Shown here one piece after another: positions 35,571 to 45,249 of a stretch of DNA of 64,000 nt. The notes under the pieces were generated by a model, which had not been told where the DNA came from, searched no databases, and was given only the letters and a program-made list of their open reading frames with translations. The stretch lies in assembly GCF_000143415.4 (NCBI RefSeq), contig NW_003314308.1, positions 117,794 to 181,793 on the forward strand. The letters run 5' to 3'. Position numbers and translations under genes: made by a program. Positions within the stretch are counted from its first letter, which is position 1, and every line of letters starts with the position of its first letter. The DNA comes from Selaginella moellendorffii. Lineage: Eukaryota; Streptophyta; Lycopodiopsida; Selaginellales; Selaginellaceae.

Positions 35571-35860
35571 GGCCAAGGCCCGTCGTCAAGCTCGGATGCT
35601 CCGGCAAGTACTACATCACTCCTGATCCGATCGCGCAATCCTGGGACGCTCTCGGGCCGATGATCCCGTCCCAGGAGCATCGGCTATCAACAAACAGTCA
35701 GCTCCTTCGCTGGCACGGAAATATTTCGGCAGGATCGCTTGCGGCAGGAGATGGAGGCCGAGATCAATCGCCTCCAGATCGTGAGCAGCTCGCCAGAGCT
35801 CGTGCAAGGCTTGCTTTGCGATAGAGACGATGGTGATAATGTCACTGGAGAGAAGAAAGA
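35571..35860 (+). pseudogene. Scrambled 5' fragment of UFL1
   Basis: Short segments nearly identical to the intact UFL1 gene (47.77-51.1 kb) are fused with internal deletions. GGAAATATTTCGGCAGGATC through GAGATCAATCGCCT matches 47,971-48,028. CAGATCGTGAGCAGCTCGCC matches about 48,103-48,122. A block ending GGTGATAATGTCACTGGAGA matches about 48,505-48,552. The leading part, with GGCAAGTACTACATCACTC, matches the end of UFL1 exon 1. The frame is not preserved, so this is a broken copy. It sits head-to-head with the nucleotidylyltransferase gene, the position expected for the original UFL1 5' end. Confidence 0.8.
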
Positions 35861-36144
35861 AAGAAGGAAAGCTCGAGAAGAACCAAGATGACGAAAATGG
35901 AAGAAAGCTCGCAGTAAGAGATCAAGGCCGCGAGCTTCCAGCCGCGAGTGGAAGGAATGGTAGCATCCCTCCGGATGTGGAAGTGATCTACGTCCCGCAC
36001 GAGATCAAGAACAAGGACTCGGGCCTGAAAATCGGCCGGAGCTTGGTCAGGAACTAGACTAGGCAGAGTGTGGAGATTTTTCTCGTCTAGAATGTGAGCT
36101 TCTTTCCTTCTATACTGGTTTTGTAATATTCTATCTATCTTGTA

Positions 36145-37800
36145 TTGTTCTTGCCTGGGTTTTCGGGCAATGTACGCGGAGTGTGGCTCCATGGTGGAGC
36201 TCATCGCGTGTTTGAGAGGATCCGGGAGCACGATCTAGTGTCGTGGAATACCATTATCCTGGGCTATGCGGAGAATGGAGAGTGTGGTGAGGCCTTGGAA
36301 CTTTTCTCTCGCATGGAGGGCGTCGAGGGCCTTGCTCCGAATCGAGTGACTTTCCTGGCAGCGATCAAAGCCTGCGCTCGGTTTGCTGCGAGAGAAGAAG
36401 GGAGGAAAGTTGGAGGAAAGCTTGTCAAGCTTGTAGCGCTAGAGCCTGGACGACGGCAATGATCACGGGCTATCAGGAAAACGACGAGAGCAGCATTGCT
36501 CTGGAACTCTACTCGTGTCTCTGCCTTTAAGCAAGAACTCCGGCTTGCGAGCCTCGTTTCTTATTGGAGCACTAGCACAGGCCTTGAGAACCGCAACGTA
36601 GCTTCGAGCGTCTGGTACAATCCTGTCCCTTGTTTGCATGCGGCCGAAGAGCTCGAGAGCTGATTCTCCGTCCCCGTTCTCGGCATAGCCGAGAATCCAC
36701 AGCACCAAGTTGCGACCCTTGATCCTGTCGAAAGCTTGACGACCATACTCGATGTTCCCACACTTTGCGAAGGCGTCCACCAGGCTGCTTGCCACGAAAA
36801 TGTCTTGGTCGAATCCAGCATTTGCAGCTAGAGAGTGTATAGCTTTCACTCTCTCGAAACAACAGCCTTGATAGCTTTCCCTTCCACCTGTTCGCCGTCC
36901 ACGCTTAAACAGGCCTTTAGTGCTGCACGCGATCTGGAGTCCACCCTTGTTCTTGGATTCTCCAAACAGCTCAAGAGCAGCTTCACCTCGTTCTCGGCAT
37001 AGCTTTGAATCAGTGCACTCCACAAAGCTACGTCTCGCGTCAGCATCTTGTCAAACACTCGCTGAGAATCCCACACTGCGAGTAGACGAAGATCAAACTG
37101 TTCGCCAGGAAGTGATCCAACATGCAACCGCACTTCATTGCCTCCGAGTGAAGCTCCAAGCACGTAAGTTTCACCATCTTTCCACCGATTTCTTTTAAAC
37201 TGTCCGTTGTATCCGCTGTACAAGCCGCACAAGCTTTTACGGTCGCAAGGAAAGTAACTCGATTCGGCATGACTTTGCATCCCCACAAATAACTCCAAAT
37301 CCAGCCCGCCTTCACCATTCACGGCATAAGCTAGAATCATCGCGTTCTAGGACACCAAAGTAGGCTGAATCAAGACTCCGTTGGCGTCGACTAAACTTCC
37401 ACAACCGGCGGACATAGCGATCAGCGTGTTGGCCACCGAAGAACCGAATCCACACCCACCTCGACCAGCCAGAGAGTGTATTGCTAAAACCTTCTCTCCA
37501 GGCACTGAACCTTCACAGCTCTCCCGTCTATCTTTTCGCCTCTCTCCTTCTCTGCCAGGTCCGAGCAAAGTTACCAAGTCGGGAACACAGCCATCTTCTT
37601 CGCTTTGCATGCTCGAGAAAACGTCAAAGCCGACTGCCCGTCACCAACCCATCCTGTCAAACATGGCCCAAGCGTCCACCATGCTTCCATGCGTACATAT
37701 CCACCAGAGTGCTGGCCACGAATATGTCCGAGTTTAACCCACTCCTCACAGCTCGAGCGTGAACCTCTCGTCCAGGCTCTAGCGCTACGAGCTTGACAAG
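36145..37800. pseudogene. Scrambled PPR gene fragments, block 1
   Basis: Pentatricopeptide-repeat pieces of the PLS type occur on both strands. On plus, 36,165-36,460 reads FERIREHDLVSWNTIILGYA, then APNRVTFLAAIKACARFA. On minus, 37,340-36,540 contains SLVDAFAKCGNIEYGRQAFD and NLVLWILGYAENGDGESALE-type repeats, interrupted by frameshifts. On minus near 37,600-37,350 is a third piece. PPR proteins act on organellar RNA, but no piece here is long enough or intact. The section 36,462-37,400 is a direct copy of 41,853-42,892. The 35,861-36,144 stretch to the left holds only a short Lys/Glu-rich frame of unknown origin. Confidence 0.75.
36462..37400. repeat. Direct repeat A (PPR block), copy 1
   Basis: From ATCACGGGCTATCAGGAAAA through GGCGTCGACTAAACTTCCAC the sequence is closely matched in the same orientation at 41,853-42,892, with small indels: for example, copy 2 carries extra bases near 42,155 and 42,370 and about 100 bp more near its start. 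The copies are separated by about 4.4 kb that includes arm 1 of the inverted repeat. Confidence 0.85.
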
Positions 37801-37827
37801 CTTTCCTCCAACTTTCCTCCAACTTGT

Positions 37828-39099
37828 GGGCCGTGCAGATTTGGCTAAAGTTCCCGAGGTGAAAGAACGCGTAGAGAAAATGCAGAAACATGTCGAGACT
37901 CAAAGTGAGACAGCAACGGGGTTAGCTTTCGATCTTAAGGTACTTAACCAGGCGCTCGAGCAACAGGTGCAGGACGACTTTGAGCGTGCTCCAGAATATT
38001 ACAAATGGTTCGGAGGCGTTGTGTGCTTGCTTTGGTCTGATGACTTCCAGAGATTGAACCCGGAAGAATTCGTGAGAGACTCGTTGTCTAGGACGGACCT
38101 CGGCCAGCTATTGGAGTGCTTCAAACAGAAAGCTCAAGGGCAGAAAATATCTTGGGCTCTATTACCTTTCAGGAAGCCGGCTGCGAGCTCTTCATTCCGT
38201 TGCGAGCTCTTCATTGTTGCTGCAGGTCGATGATAAGCACTGTAGCAAATGTAAATCGCGTGAAGATCCTTCCCGAGGGAAATACCGAGGAAAGTGGATT
38301 GTATGCGATGTTTGCCAACAGTGCTACCACTTTAGCTGTACCAGAGTTACTAAGAAGCAGGAGCTGGAAGTATTTTGGCAGTGTTCGTCCTGTAAGAGCA
38401 TGAAAAGAGAAGAGCATTTGGAACCAAGGCGGCTGTTGCGATATTACGAAGGAGATCTGAAAGCTGCTCTACTGGAGGCCGGTGAGTTAGCGCTGACATC
38501 AGTTAACATTGGTTGGCTAATTGCGAATGACGGCAGGTGCTGATGTTATCCAGTATGTTTGGAGGCCATTGATCAAGAATGATGGGGCTGTGGACTACAC
38601 TATTCTTCCTAGGACGCTGGCGCAACCAACTATAGCACCACGCCATCCAGTATCGGCGGAAGCTCTTAAAACACATCTCAGTGCTCTTCGTGCATGGAAC
38701 GATATCTATGGCGGGACTAGTAAGCCGGATGAGTTTGTACTCTGCTTCTTCCTGGCGGAATCGAACTATGGCGGGTTCGGCTTCCAGAGCTACCGCGACA
38801 AGTCCCGTAGGGTAGCTAAACAAGCTGTGAAAGGTTCGTTATATATGCGTTTCATAGCTGCTCATACTTATGGAATGAACAATGCAGGTATTCGCCAGTG
38901 CAAAGTGTTGCTGCGGTACACTGCACCCGTTCCATGTGCAGAGGAAATGGAGATTCCCAAGGGTGTCGAGATGGTCAATGACATCGAGGGGTGCAAGTTT
39001 GACGGTGAAGTGTGTAAACCTAATTATTTTGATCCTGTGGAGGCCGTCCTTCGATACGAGGAGGTGAGTGTGAACAAGAAGCGGAAGTTTGCTTTCTGA
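37828..39099 (+). pseudogene. 5'-truncated copy of NTPase-PHD gene
   Basis: This copy lacks the first half of the intact gene (45,250-47,538), including the P-loop, and its left edge is fused to PPR-derived DNA. It also has a deletion at about 38,205-38,215 where the sequence jumps from the SSFR codons to just before the PHD exon. PHD-encoding sequence (HCSKCKSREDPSRG and following) and the C-terminal domain (YVWRPLIKNDGAVDYT to KKRKFAF) remain open. With no known promoter or start it is probably not functional, although a shorter protein from an internal ATG near 38,521 is conceivable. Confidence 0.75.
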
Positions 39100-40353
39100 A
39101 TCCGTCTTGGAGAGTTTTTGTGTCTGTACTATCGCAAACTTTAGTGCCAAAGCAGAAAAGACTAGCATAGGGTGCTATTGCTCCAGATCGTCAGAAAGTC
39201 TCGATGGAGAAAGGTAGGCTGCCTTTTTCCTGTGACAAAAAAGAAAAGCCAGCGTTGTTATGGAGCATTCCTGCTAGCAATTTCCAGGATTTTTTCTTTT
39301 TTTCTTTTTTTTTTTCCATGAGATAGCTGAAAATTGAACAGAAAGCTTCCTCCGTAGCAACACTTCACCTCGGGTTCTAAACACAAACCGAGTGGAACAA
39401 TTTCTCCTCCTCTCGAGCGCCAAATTGTGAGCTTCACAGACCCGTAGTAAGAAACGTTCTGAACTGTATTAGACATCATCTTCTATTGTATTTATAGTTA
39501 TAATAAAATATTATACTATTATTATATCATTTAAATGCCTGTTAATTTTTAAATTCCAAAATTAAAATATTTTTAATTTAAGAGTAATTTTGACAACGTT
39601 TTTATTTTTAAATGAGTTATAAAATGTAAAAAAATTGGCATGTTTTCATGTATTTTCTTACCAATTCTAATGACTATTGAAACACTGAGAACTGAAACCA
39701 ATATTTGCGAGATTGAGTAATGAAATTATATACAAAGTGGTTCACACTAACTTATGGAGCATATTCTATGTTTCTACACGTTAAAGGTTAAAAAAATTGA
39801 CTCTATTGCGTTATTTATGTTTGTTCATATATTGCACCCTTAGAAAAGACTGCTTCGCCTTGAAGCTTTAAGAATCTCATCACTAGCTTTTGATGATGCA
39901 TAAGTATTCTTGGCTTGGCTACCCAGTAGCTGCTCCAATTAGCCATCCAGCAGATGCCCTTTAACACTAAGACCTCCTCTCTGCATGTTTACAATCCATG
40001 TTAAATCAGCATTAAAATGTGTACAAAAGTGGTAGCAATGTTCTTATGCTTTCAAGAAGATAAACCGGAGCCTTACCGGGGGACCACTACCAAAAGGCTG
40101 TAATAGGCTTGAATTGCCAAGAAGAGGAGAATTTTATTAGCAAATGGGATTGCAAGACTAAGAAAGTTATAACCAAGTTTGTGAGATATACATGCAGATG
40201 CAAAGCTTCTTGAAGAGGAGCCATGTGTTTATCAAAACAAGGTCCAATTTCTTGCGTATTTTGTGATTGCTATGAACCCATGTGATTATCTGGTAAATTT
40301 TTAATTCCATAATGCAAGTTTTCATTTTTGTCTTTTTCTCACTTTTATTGAGT

Positions 40354-41073
40354 TTAATCCCTTTGCCATTCCTTAATCACAGGTTCGTACGCCTCCGCCA
40401 CGTCTACCGTACACGACTTGATCCACACGTTGCAAATCGGGCACTTTTTCTGGATCGTCGCCATTTGCACTGCGCACTCCTCACACATGAGATGGTGGCA
40501 CGGCAGCAGCGCTTTCGTTCTCGGCCCCTCCCCACAGACACTACACTTGGGATCCATCAACGTACTTATCCTGTAGCTCGCATACGGCTTTGGCACCGTA
40601 CAGCGTACGACGAGCTGCCACCCTTCCGCCATAGCCGTGACCTTGGCCCCGAGCACGTACTTGATGGGAGGGAAGCCGTCTCTCACCGCTTCCAGAACGA
40701 GCCTTCCTTTGAAATTGCCCAAATCTGCACGGATCGTCGTGAGGATGAGATCCACTGGGGAGCCCAAGTCGAAAAGCCAGCTCCTGCCCATGCCCAAGAC
40801 CGTGACCTTGGGATACTGGGGTGACGAGATTTGGAAAGAGTTGGCCGAAAGATTGTTGATGTCTTGTTGTTGTTGCTGCTGCCAGACGTTTGCTGCTAAA
40901 GGGAAGTTGTTTGAGGCGCTATTGAAGAAGAGGCGGGGGCTGTTGTGAAAAACTGGATTGCCGCTATTGTAGCCCAAGGAAGCCAAGGTCGCCTTAACTT
41001 CTTCAAAGAGAGCTGGTGGGAGGCCCGGAGGACACACTGTGTTCGCAGCACCGTTGCACCGAGAAAACGCCAT
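40354..41073 (-). CDS. RING-finger protein, copy 1
   Basis: This single-exon gene of 239 aa lies in arm 1. The C-terminal ~65 residues form a C3HC4 RING: CSVCGEGPRTKALLPCHHLM, then CEECAVQM and CPICNVW, the type used by E3 ubiquitin ligases to bind E2 enzymes. The upstream ~170 residues include a WQQQQQQ run and a compact-looking region (VLGMGRSWLFDLGSPVDLIL, later YVLGAKVTAMAEGWQLVVRC) that I do not recognise. The encoded protein appears to match copy 2 except Phe instead of Pro in GNPVFHNS, so the duplication is recent or the copies are homogenised. TATA-like AT-rich DNA lies upstream. Substrates are unknown. Confidence 0.8.
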   Translation of the reverse strand: MAFSRCNGAANTVCPPGLPPALFEEVKATLASLGYNSGNPVFHNSPRLFFNSASNNFPLAANVWQQQQQQDINNLSANSFQISSPQYPKVTVLGMGRSWLFDLGSPVDLILTTIRADLGNFKGRLVLEAVRDGFPPIKYVLGAKVTAMAEGWQLVVRCTVPKPYASYRISTLMDPKCSVCGEGPRTKALLPCHHLMCEECAVQMATIQKKCPICNVWIKSCTVDVAEAYEPVIKEWQRD

Positions 41074-41475
41074 TGGAAATGAGTGAATACCTAGAAAGCT
41101 CTCGCCCCTGTTTTTATAATGCTGCTTACCTTTTCCCTAATCTTTAACTTAAATCAAAATTAGTGTTTATTTACATTTTCCTTTAATGTTGTGATTAACT
41201 TTGTTTGCTCGATTTCTTCGCAACTAGTCTCCTAGATTTTGCTATCATTTCTTCGCTAACACTGGGGAACACCAGGTTGATGATTTGTTTATTTTTGTTC
41301 AATCATTCTATCTCAGGTAGCATCGCTTGAAAAAATGTATAAATATTGGTTCTAGAACCTCCCTGCAGCCGCATAGATAGTCAAACTCCATATTCTTCCA
41401 CTTCACACACGCCGCCAGCACCGCCATCCAAATCGTCTTGAAGAGCTCTCTGCCTCGTTCGACAAGTCCGGCATG

Positions 41476-42889
41476 GCTGCAAGCCGTGAGAACCGAGAGG
41501 AAAGTCACAGCATCCGGCTTGCTTCTTGAACGATTCAAACACCTTGCCGGTGTTTCCTTGATGGCTGTATCCTGCTGTCAGTGCGTTCCAAGTTACCGAG
41601 CTCGAGAGTGGCAAACTCTCGCTCGGCTGCCACCATGCTGCCGCACTTGCCGTAGAAATCCACCAAAGGGTCCGTGTCGAGTCGAGCGCTGCGGATCTTT
41701 TCTCTGCCGGTTGCCATAGCTGCGAGGCTTCCACAGGCCTTGTTCGTCGCGAGCTGCCTGGTGGACATGTACGTCAAGTGTGGCAGCCCGGAAGAAGCTC
41801 GCCAGATTTTCGACAGGGCGAAGCACCGAGACACAGTTTCCTGGACGGCACTGATCACGGGCTATCAGGAAAACGGCGAGAGCAGCATTGCTCTGGACCT
41901 CTGGCCGCTGCTCTCCAGACTGCGTCACCTTTGTCGCTGTTCTCTCAAGCCCGCTGTTCATAGCTCTGGAGTGGATGTCTCTGCCTTTAAGCAAGAACTC
42001 CGGCTTGCGAGCCTCGTTTCTTATTGGAGCACTAGCACAGCTTGAGAACCGCAACGTAGCTTCGAGCGTCTGGTACAATCCTGTCCCTTGTTTGCATGCG
42101 GCCGAAGAGCTCGAGAGCTGATTCTCCGTCCCCGTTCTCGGCATAGCCGAGAATCATAATGTTCCACAGCACCAAGTTGCGACCCTTGATCCTGTCGAAA
42201 GCTCGACGACCATACTTGATGTTCCCACACTTTGCGTAGGCGTCCACCAGGCTGCTCTCCACGAAAATGTCTTGGTCGAATCCAGCATTTGCAGCTAGAG
42301 AGTGTATAGCTTTCACTCTCTCGAAACAACAAGCCTTGATAGCTTTCCCTTCCACCTGTCCGCCGTCCACCTTTGCTACCACCCTTAAACAGGCCTTTAG
42401 CGCTGCAAGATAAGTCACGGTCCACCCTTGTTCTTGCATTCTCCAAACAGCTCAAGAGCAGCTTCACCTCGTTCTCAGCATAGCTTTGAACCAGTGCACT
42501 CCAGGAAGCTACGTCTCGCGTCGGCATCTTGTCAAACATTCGCTGAGAATCCCACACTGCGAGTAGACGAAGATCAAACTGTTCGCCAGGAAGTGATCCA
42601 ACATGCAACCGCACTTCATTGCCTCCGAGTGAAGCTCCAAGCAAGTAAGTTTCACCATCTTTCCACCGATTTCCTTTAGACTGTCCGTTGTATCCGCTGT
42701 ACAAGCCGCACAAGCTTTTACGGTCGCAAGGAAAGTAACTCGATTTGGCATGACTTTGCATCCCCACAAATAACTCCAAATCCAGCCCGCCTTCACCATT
42801 CACGGCATAAGCTAGAATCATCGCGTTCTAGGACACCAAAGTAGGCTGGATCAAGACTCCGTTGGCGTCGACTAAACTTCCACAACCGG
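41476..42889. other. Spacer between inverted-repeat arms, PPR-derived
   Basis: The 1.4 kb loop of the palindrome is built of PPR pieces in both orientations. On plus near 41,725-41,890 it reads LFVASCLVDMYVKCGSPEEA and DTVSWTALITGYQENGESS. On minus, 42,821-42,021 is a broken PPR frame, most of it direct repeat A copy 2. Further PPR-type material from 41,308-41,475 ([20 protein letters not shown]) extends into arm 1. No intact PPR gene is present. Confidence 0.75.
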
Positions 42890-42892
42890 CCA
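41853..42892. repeat. Direct repeat A (PPR block), copy 2
   Basis: Same-orientation copy of 36,462-37,400. It carries a less damaged minus-strand PPR frame (SSLVDAYAKCGNIKYGRRAF, then NLVLWNIMILGYAENGDGES) than copy 1, where an equivalent run has lost the NIMI residues. This suggests copy 2 is nearer to the ancestral sequence. Confidence 0.8.
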
Positions 42893-43280
42893 TGCCGGAC
42901 AGGTCGAACGAGGCAGAGAGCTCTTCAAGACGATTTGGATGGCGGTGCTGGCGGCGTGTGTGAAGTGGAAGAATATGGAGTTTGACTATCGATGCGGCTC
43001 TAGAACCAATATTTATACATTTTTTCAAGCGATGCTACCTGAGATAGAATGATTGAACAAAAATAAACAAATCATCAACCTGGTGTGCATAAAACCCCAG
43101 TGTTAGCGAAGAAATGATAGCAAAATCTAGGAGACTAGTTGCGAAGAAATCGAGCAAACAAAGACATTAAAGGAAAATGTAAATAAACACTAATTTTGAT
43201 TTAAGTTAAAGATTAGGGAAAAGGGTACGCAGCATTATAAAAACAGGGGCGAGAGCTTTCTAGGTATTCACTCATTTCCA

Positions 43281-44000
43281 ATGGCGTTTTCTCGGTGCAA
43301 CGGTGCTGCGAACACAGTGTGTCCTCCGGGCCTCCCACCAGCTCTCTTTGAAGAAGTTAAGGCGACCTTGGCTTCCTTGGGCTACAATAGCGGCAATCCA
43401 GTTCCTCACAACAGCCCCCGCCTCTTCTTCAATAGCGCCTCAAACAACTTCCCTTTAGCAGCAAACGTCTGGCAGCAGCAACAACAACAAGACATCAACA
43501 ATCTTTCGGCCAACTCTTTCCAAATCTCGTCACCCCAGTATCCCAAGGTCACGGTCTTGGGCATGGGCAGGAGCTGGCTTTTCGACTTGGGCTCCCCAGT
43601 GGATCTCATCCTCACGACGATCCGTGCAGATTTGGGCAATTTCAAAGGAAGGCTCGTTCTGGAAGCGGTGAGAGACGGCTTCCCTCCCATCAAGTACGTG
43701 CTCGGGGCCAAGGTCACGGCTATGGCGGAAGGGTGGCAGCTCGTCGTACGCTGTACGGTGCCAAAGCCGTATGCGAGCTACAGGATAAGTACGTTGATGG
43801 ATCCCAAGTGTAGTGTCTGTGGGGAGGGGCCGAGAACGAAAGCGCTGCTGCCGTGCCACCATCTCATGTGTGAGGAGTGCGCAGTGCAAATGGCGACGAT
43901 CCAGAAAAAGTGCCCGATTTGCAACGTGTGGATCAAGTCGTGTACGGTAGACGTGGCGGAGGCGTACGAACCTGTGATTAAGGAATGGCAAAGGGATTAA
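43281..44000 (+). CDS. RING-finger protein, copy 2
   Basis: This is the mirror-image partner of the RING gene in arm 1, 239 aa and one exon, differing at residue 42 (Pro, GNPVPHNS). The RING cysteines and histidine are all present (CSVC, PCHHLMCEEC, CPIC). It lies 1.25 kb from the 3' end of the NTPase-PHD gene and points towards it. A ubiquitin-ligase role is inferred from the RING only. Confidence 0.8.
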   Translation: MAFSRCNGAANTVCPPGLPPALFEEVKATLASLGYNSGNPVPHNSPRLFFNSASNNFPLAANVWQQQQQQDINNLSANSFQISSPQYPKVTVLGMGRSWLFDLGSPVDLILTTIRADLGNFKGRLVLEAVRDGFPPIKYVLGAKVTAMAEGWQLVVRCTVPKPYASYRISTLMDPKCSVCGEGPRTKALLPCHHLMCEECAVQMATIQKKCPICNVWIKSCTVDVAEAYEPVIKEWQRD

Positions 44001-45249
44001 ACTCAATAAAAGTGAGAAAAAGACAAAAATGAAAACTTGCATTATGGAATTAAAAATTTACCAGATAATCACATGGGTTCATAGCAATCACAAAATACGC
44101 AAGAAATTGGACCTTGTTTTGATAAACACATGGCTCCTCTTCAAGAAGCTTTGCATCTGCATGTATATCTCACAAACTTGGTTATAACTTTCTTAGTCTT
44201 GCAATCCCATTTGCTAATAAAATTCTCCTCTTCTTGGCAATTCAAGCCTATTACAGCCTTTTGGTAGTGGTCCCCCGGTAAGGCTCCGGTTTATCTTCTT
44301 GAAAGCATAAGAACATTGCTACCACTTTTGTACACATTTTAATGCTGATTTAAACATGGATTATAAACATGCAGAGAGGAGGTCTTAGTGTTAAAGGGCA
44401 TCTGCTGGATGGCTAATTGGAGCAGCTACTGGGTAGCCAAGCCAAGAATGTTTATGCATCATCAAAAGCTAGTGATGAGATTCTTAAAGCATCAAGGCGA
44501 AGCAGTCTTTTGTAAGGGTGCAATATATGAACAAACATAAACAATGCAATAGAGTCAATTTTTTTAACCTTTAACGTGTAGAAACATAGAATATGCTCCA
44601 TAAGTTAGTGTGAACCACTTTGTATATAATTTCATTACTCAATCTCGCAAATATTGGTTTCAGTTCTCAGTGTTTCAATAGTCATTAGAATTGGTAAGAA
44701 AATACATGAAAACATGCCAATGTTTTTACATTTTATAACTCATTTAAAAATAAAATCGTTGTCAAAATTACTCTTAAATTAAAAATATTTTAATTTTGGA
44801 ATTTAAAATTTAATAGGCATTTAAATGATATAATAATAAGTATAATATTTTATTATAACTATAAATACAATATGTCTAATACAGTTCAGAACGTTTCTTA
44901 CTACGGGTCTGTGAAGCTCACAATTTGGCGCTCGAGAGGAGGAGAAATTGTTCCACTCGGTTTGTGTTTAGAACCCGAGGTGAAGTGTTGCTACGGAGGA
45001 AGCTTTCTGTTCAATTTTCAGCTATCTCATGGAAAAAAAAAAAGAAAAAAAGAAAAAAATCCTGGAAATTGCTAGCAGGAATGCTCCATAACAACGCTGG
45101 CTTTTCTTTTTTGTCACAGGAAAAAGGCAGCCTACCTTTCTCCATCGAGACTTTCTGACGATCTGGAGCAATAGCACCCTATGCTAGTCTTTTCTGCTTT
45201 GGCATTAAAGTTTGCGATAGTACAGACACAAAAACTCTCCAAGACGGAT
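44001..45249. other. AT-rich stretch of arm 2 (mirror of 39,100-40,350)
   Basis: No gene is supported. It holds the convergent 3' ends of the RING and NTPase-PHD genes, a purine tract rich in A near 45,030-45,060 (poly-T-rich in arm 1 near 39,290-39,317), and a short open frame beginning MSNTVQNVSYYGSVKLTIWR that exists in both arms (73 aa in arm 1, 67 aa in arm 2) but has no recognisable domain. Confidence 0.5.

Larger units (their letters stand above)
37828..41475 (+). repeat. Inverted repeat arm 1
   Basis: From GGGCCGTGCAGATTTGGC at the left to CGTTCGACAAGTCCGGCATG at the right, this segment is the near-exact reverse complement of 42,890-46,761. It contains a 5'-truncated copy of the NTPase-PHD gene, an AT-rich stretch and a RING-finger gene. 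It is about 220 bp shorter than arm 2, mainly from one deletion at about 38,205-38,215 that removed coding sequence and an intron. The matching of non-coding AT-rich DNA shows this was a DNA-level duplication, not retroposition. Confidence 0.92.

Noticed and set aside
40312-40824. 170-aa plus-strand frame and its mirror at 43,530-44,042
   Set aside because: Antisense to the RING genes; the RING cysteine pattern exists only on the other strand.
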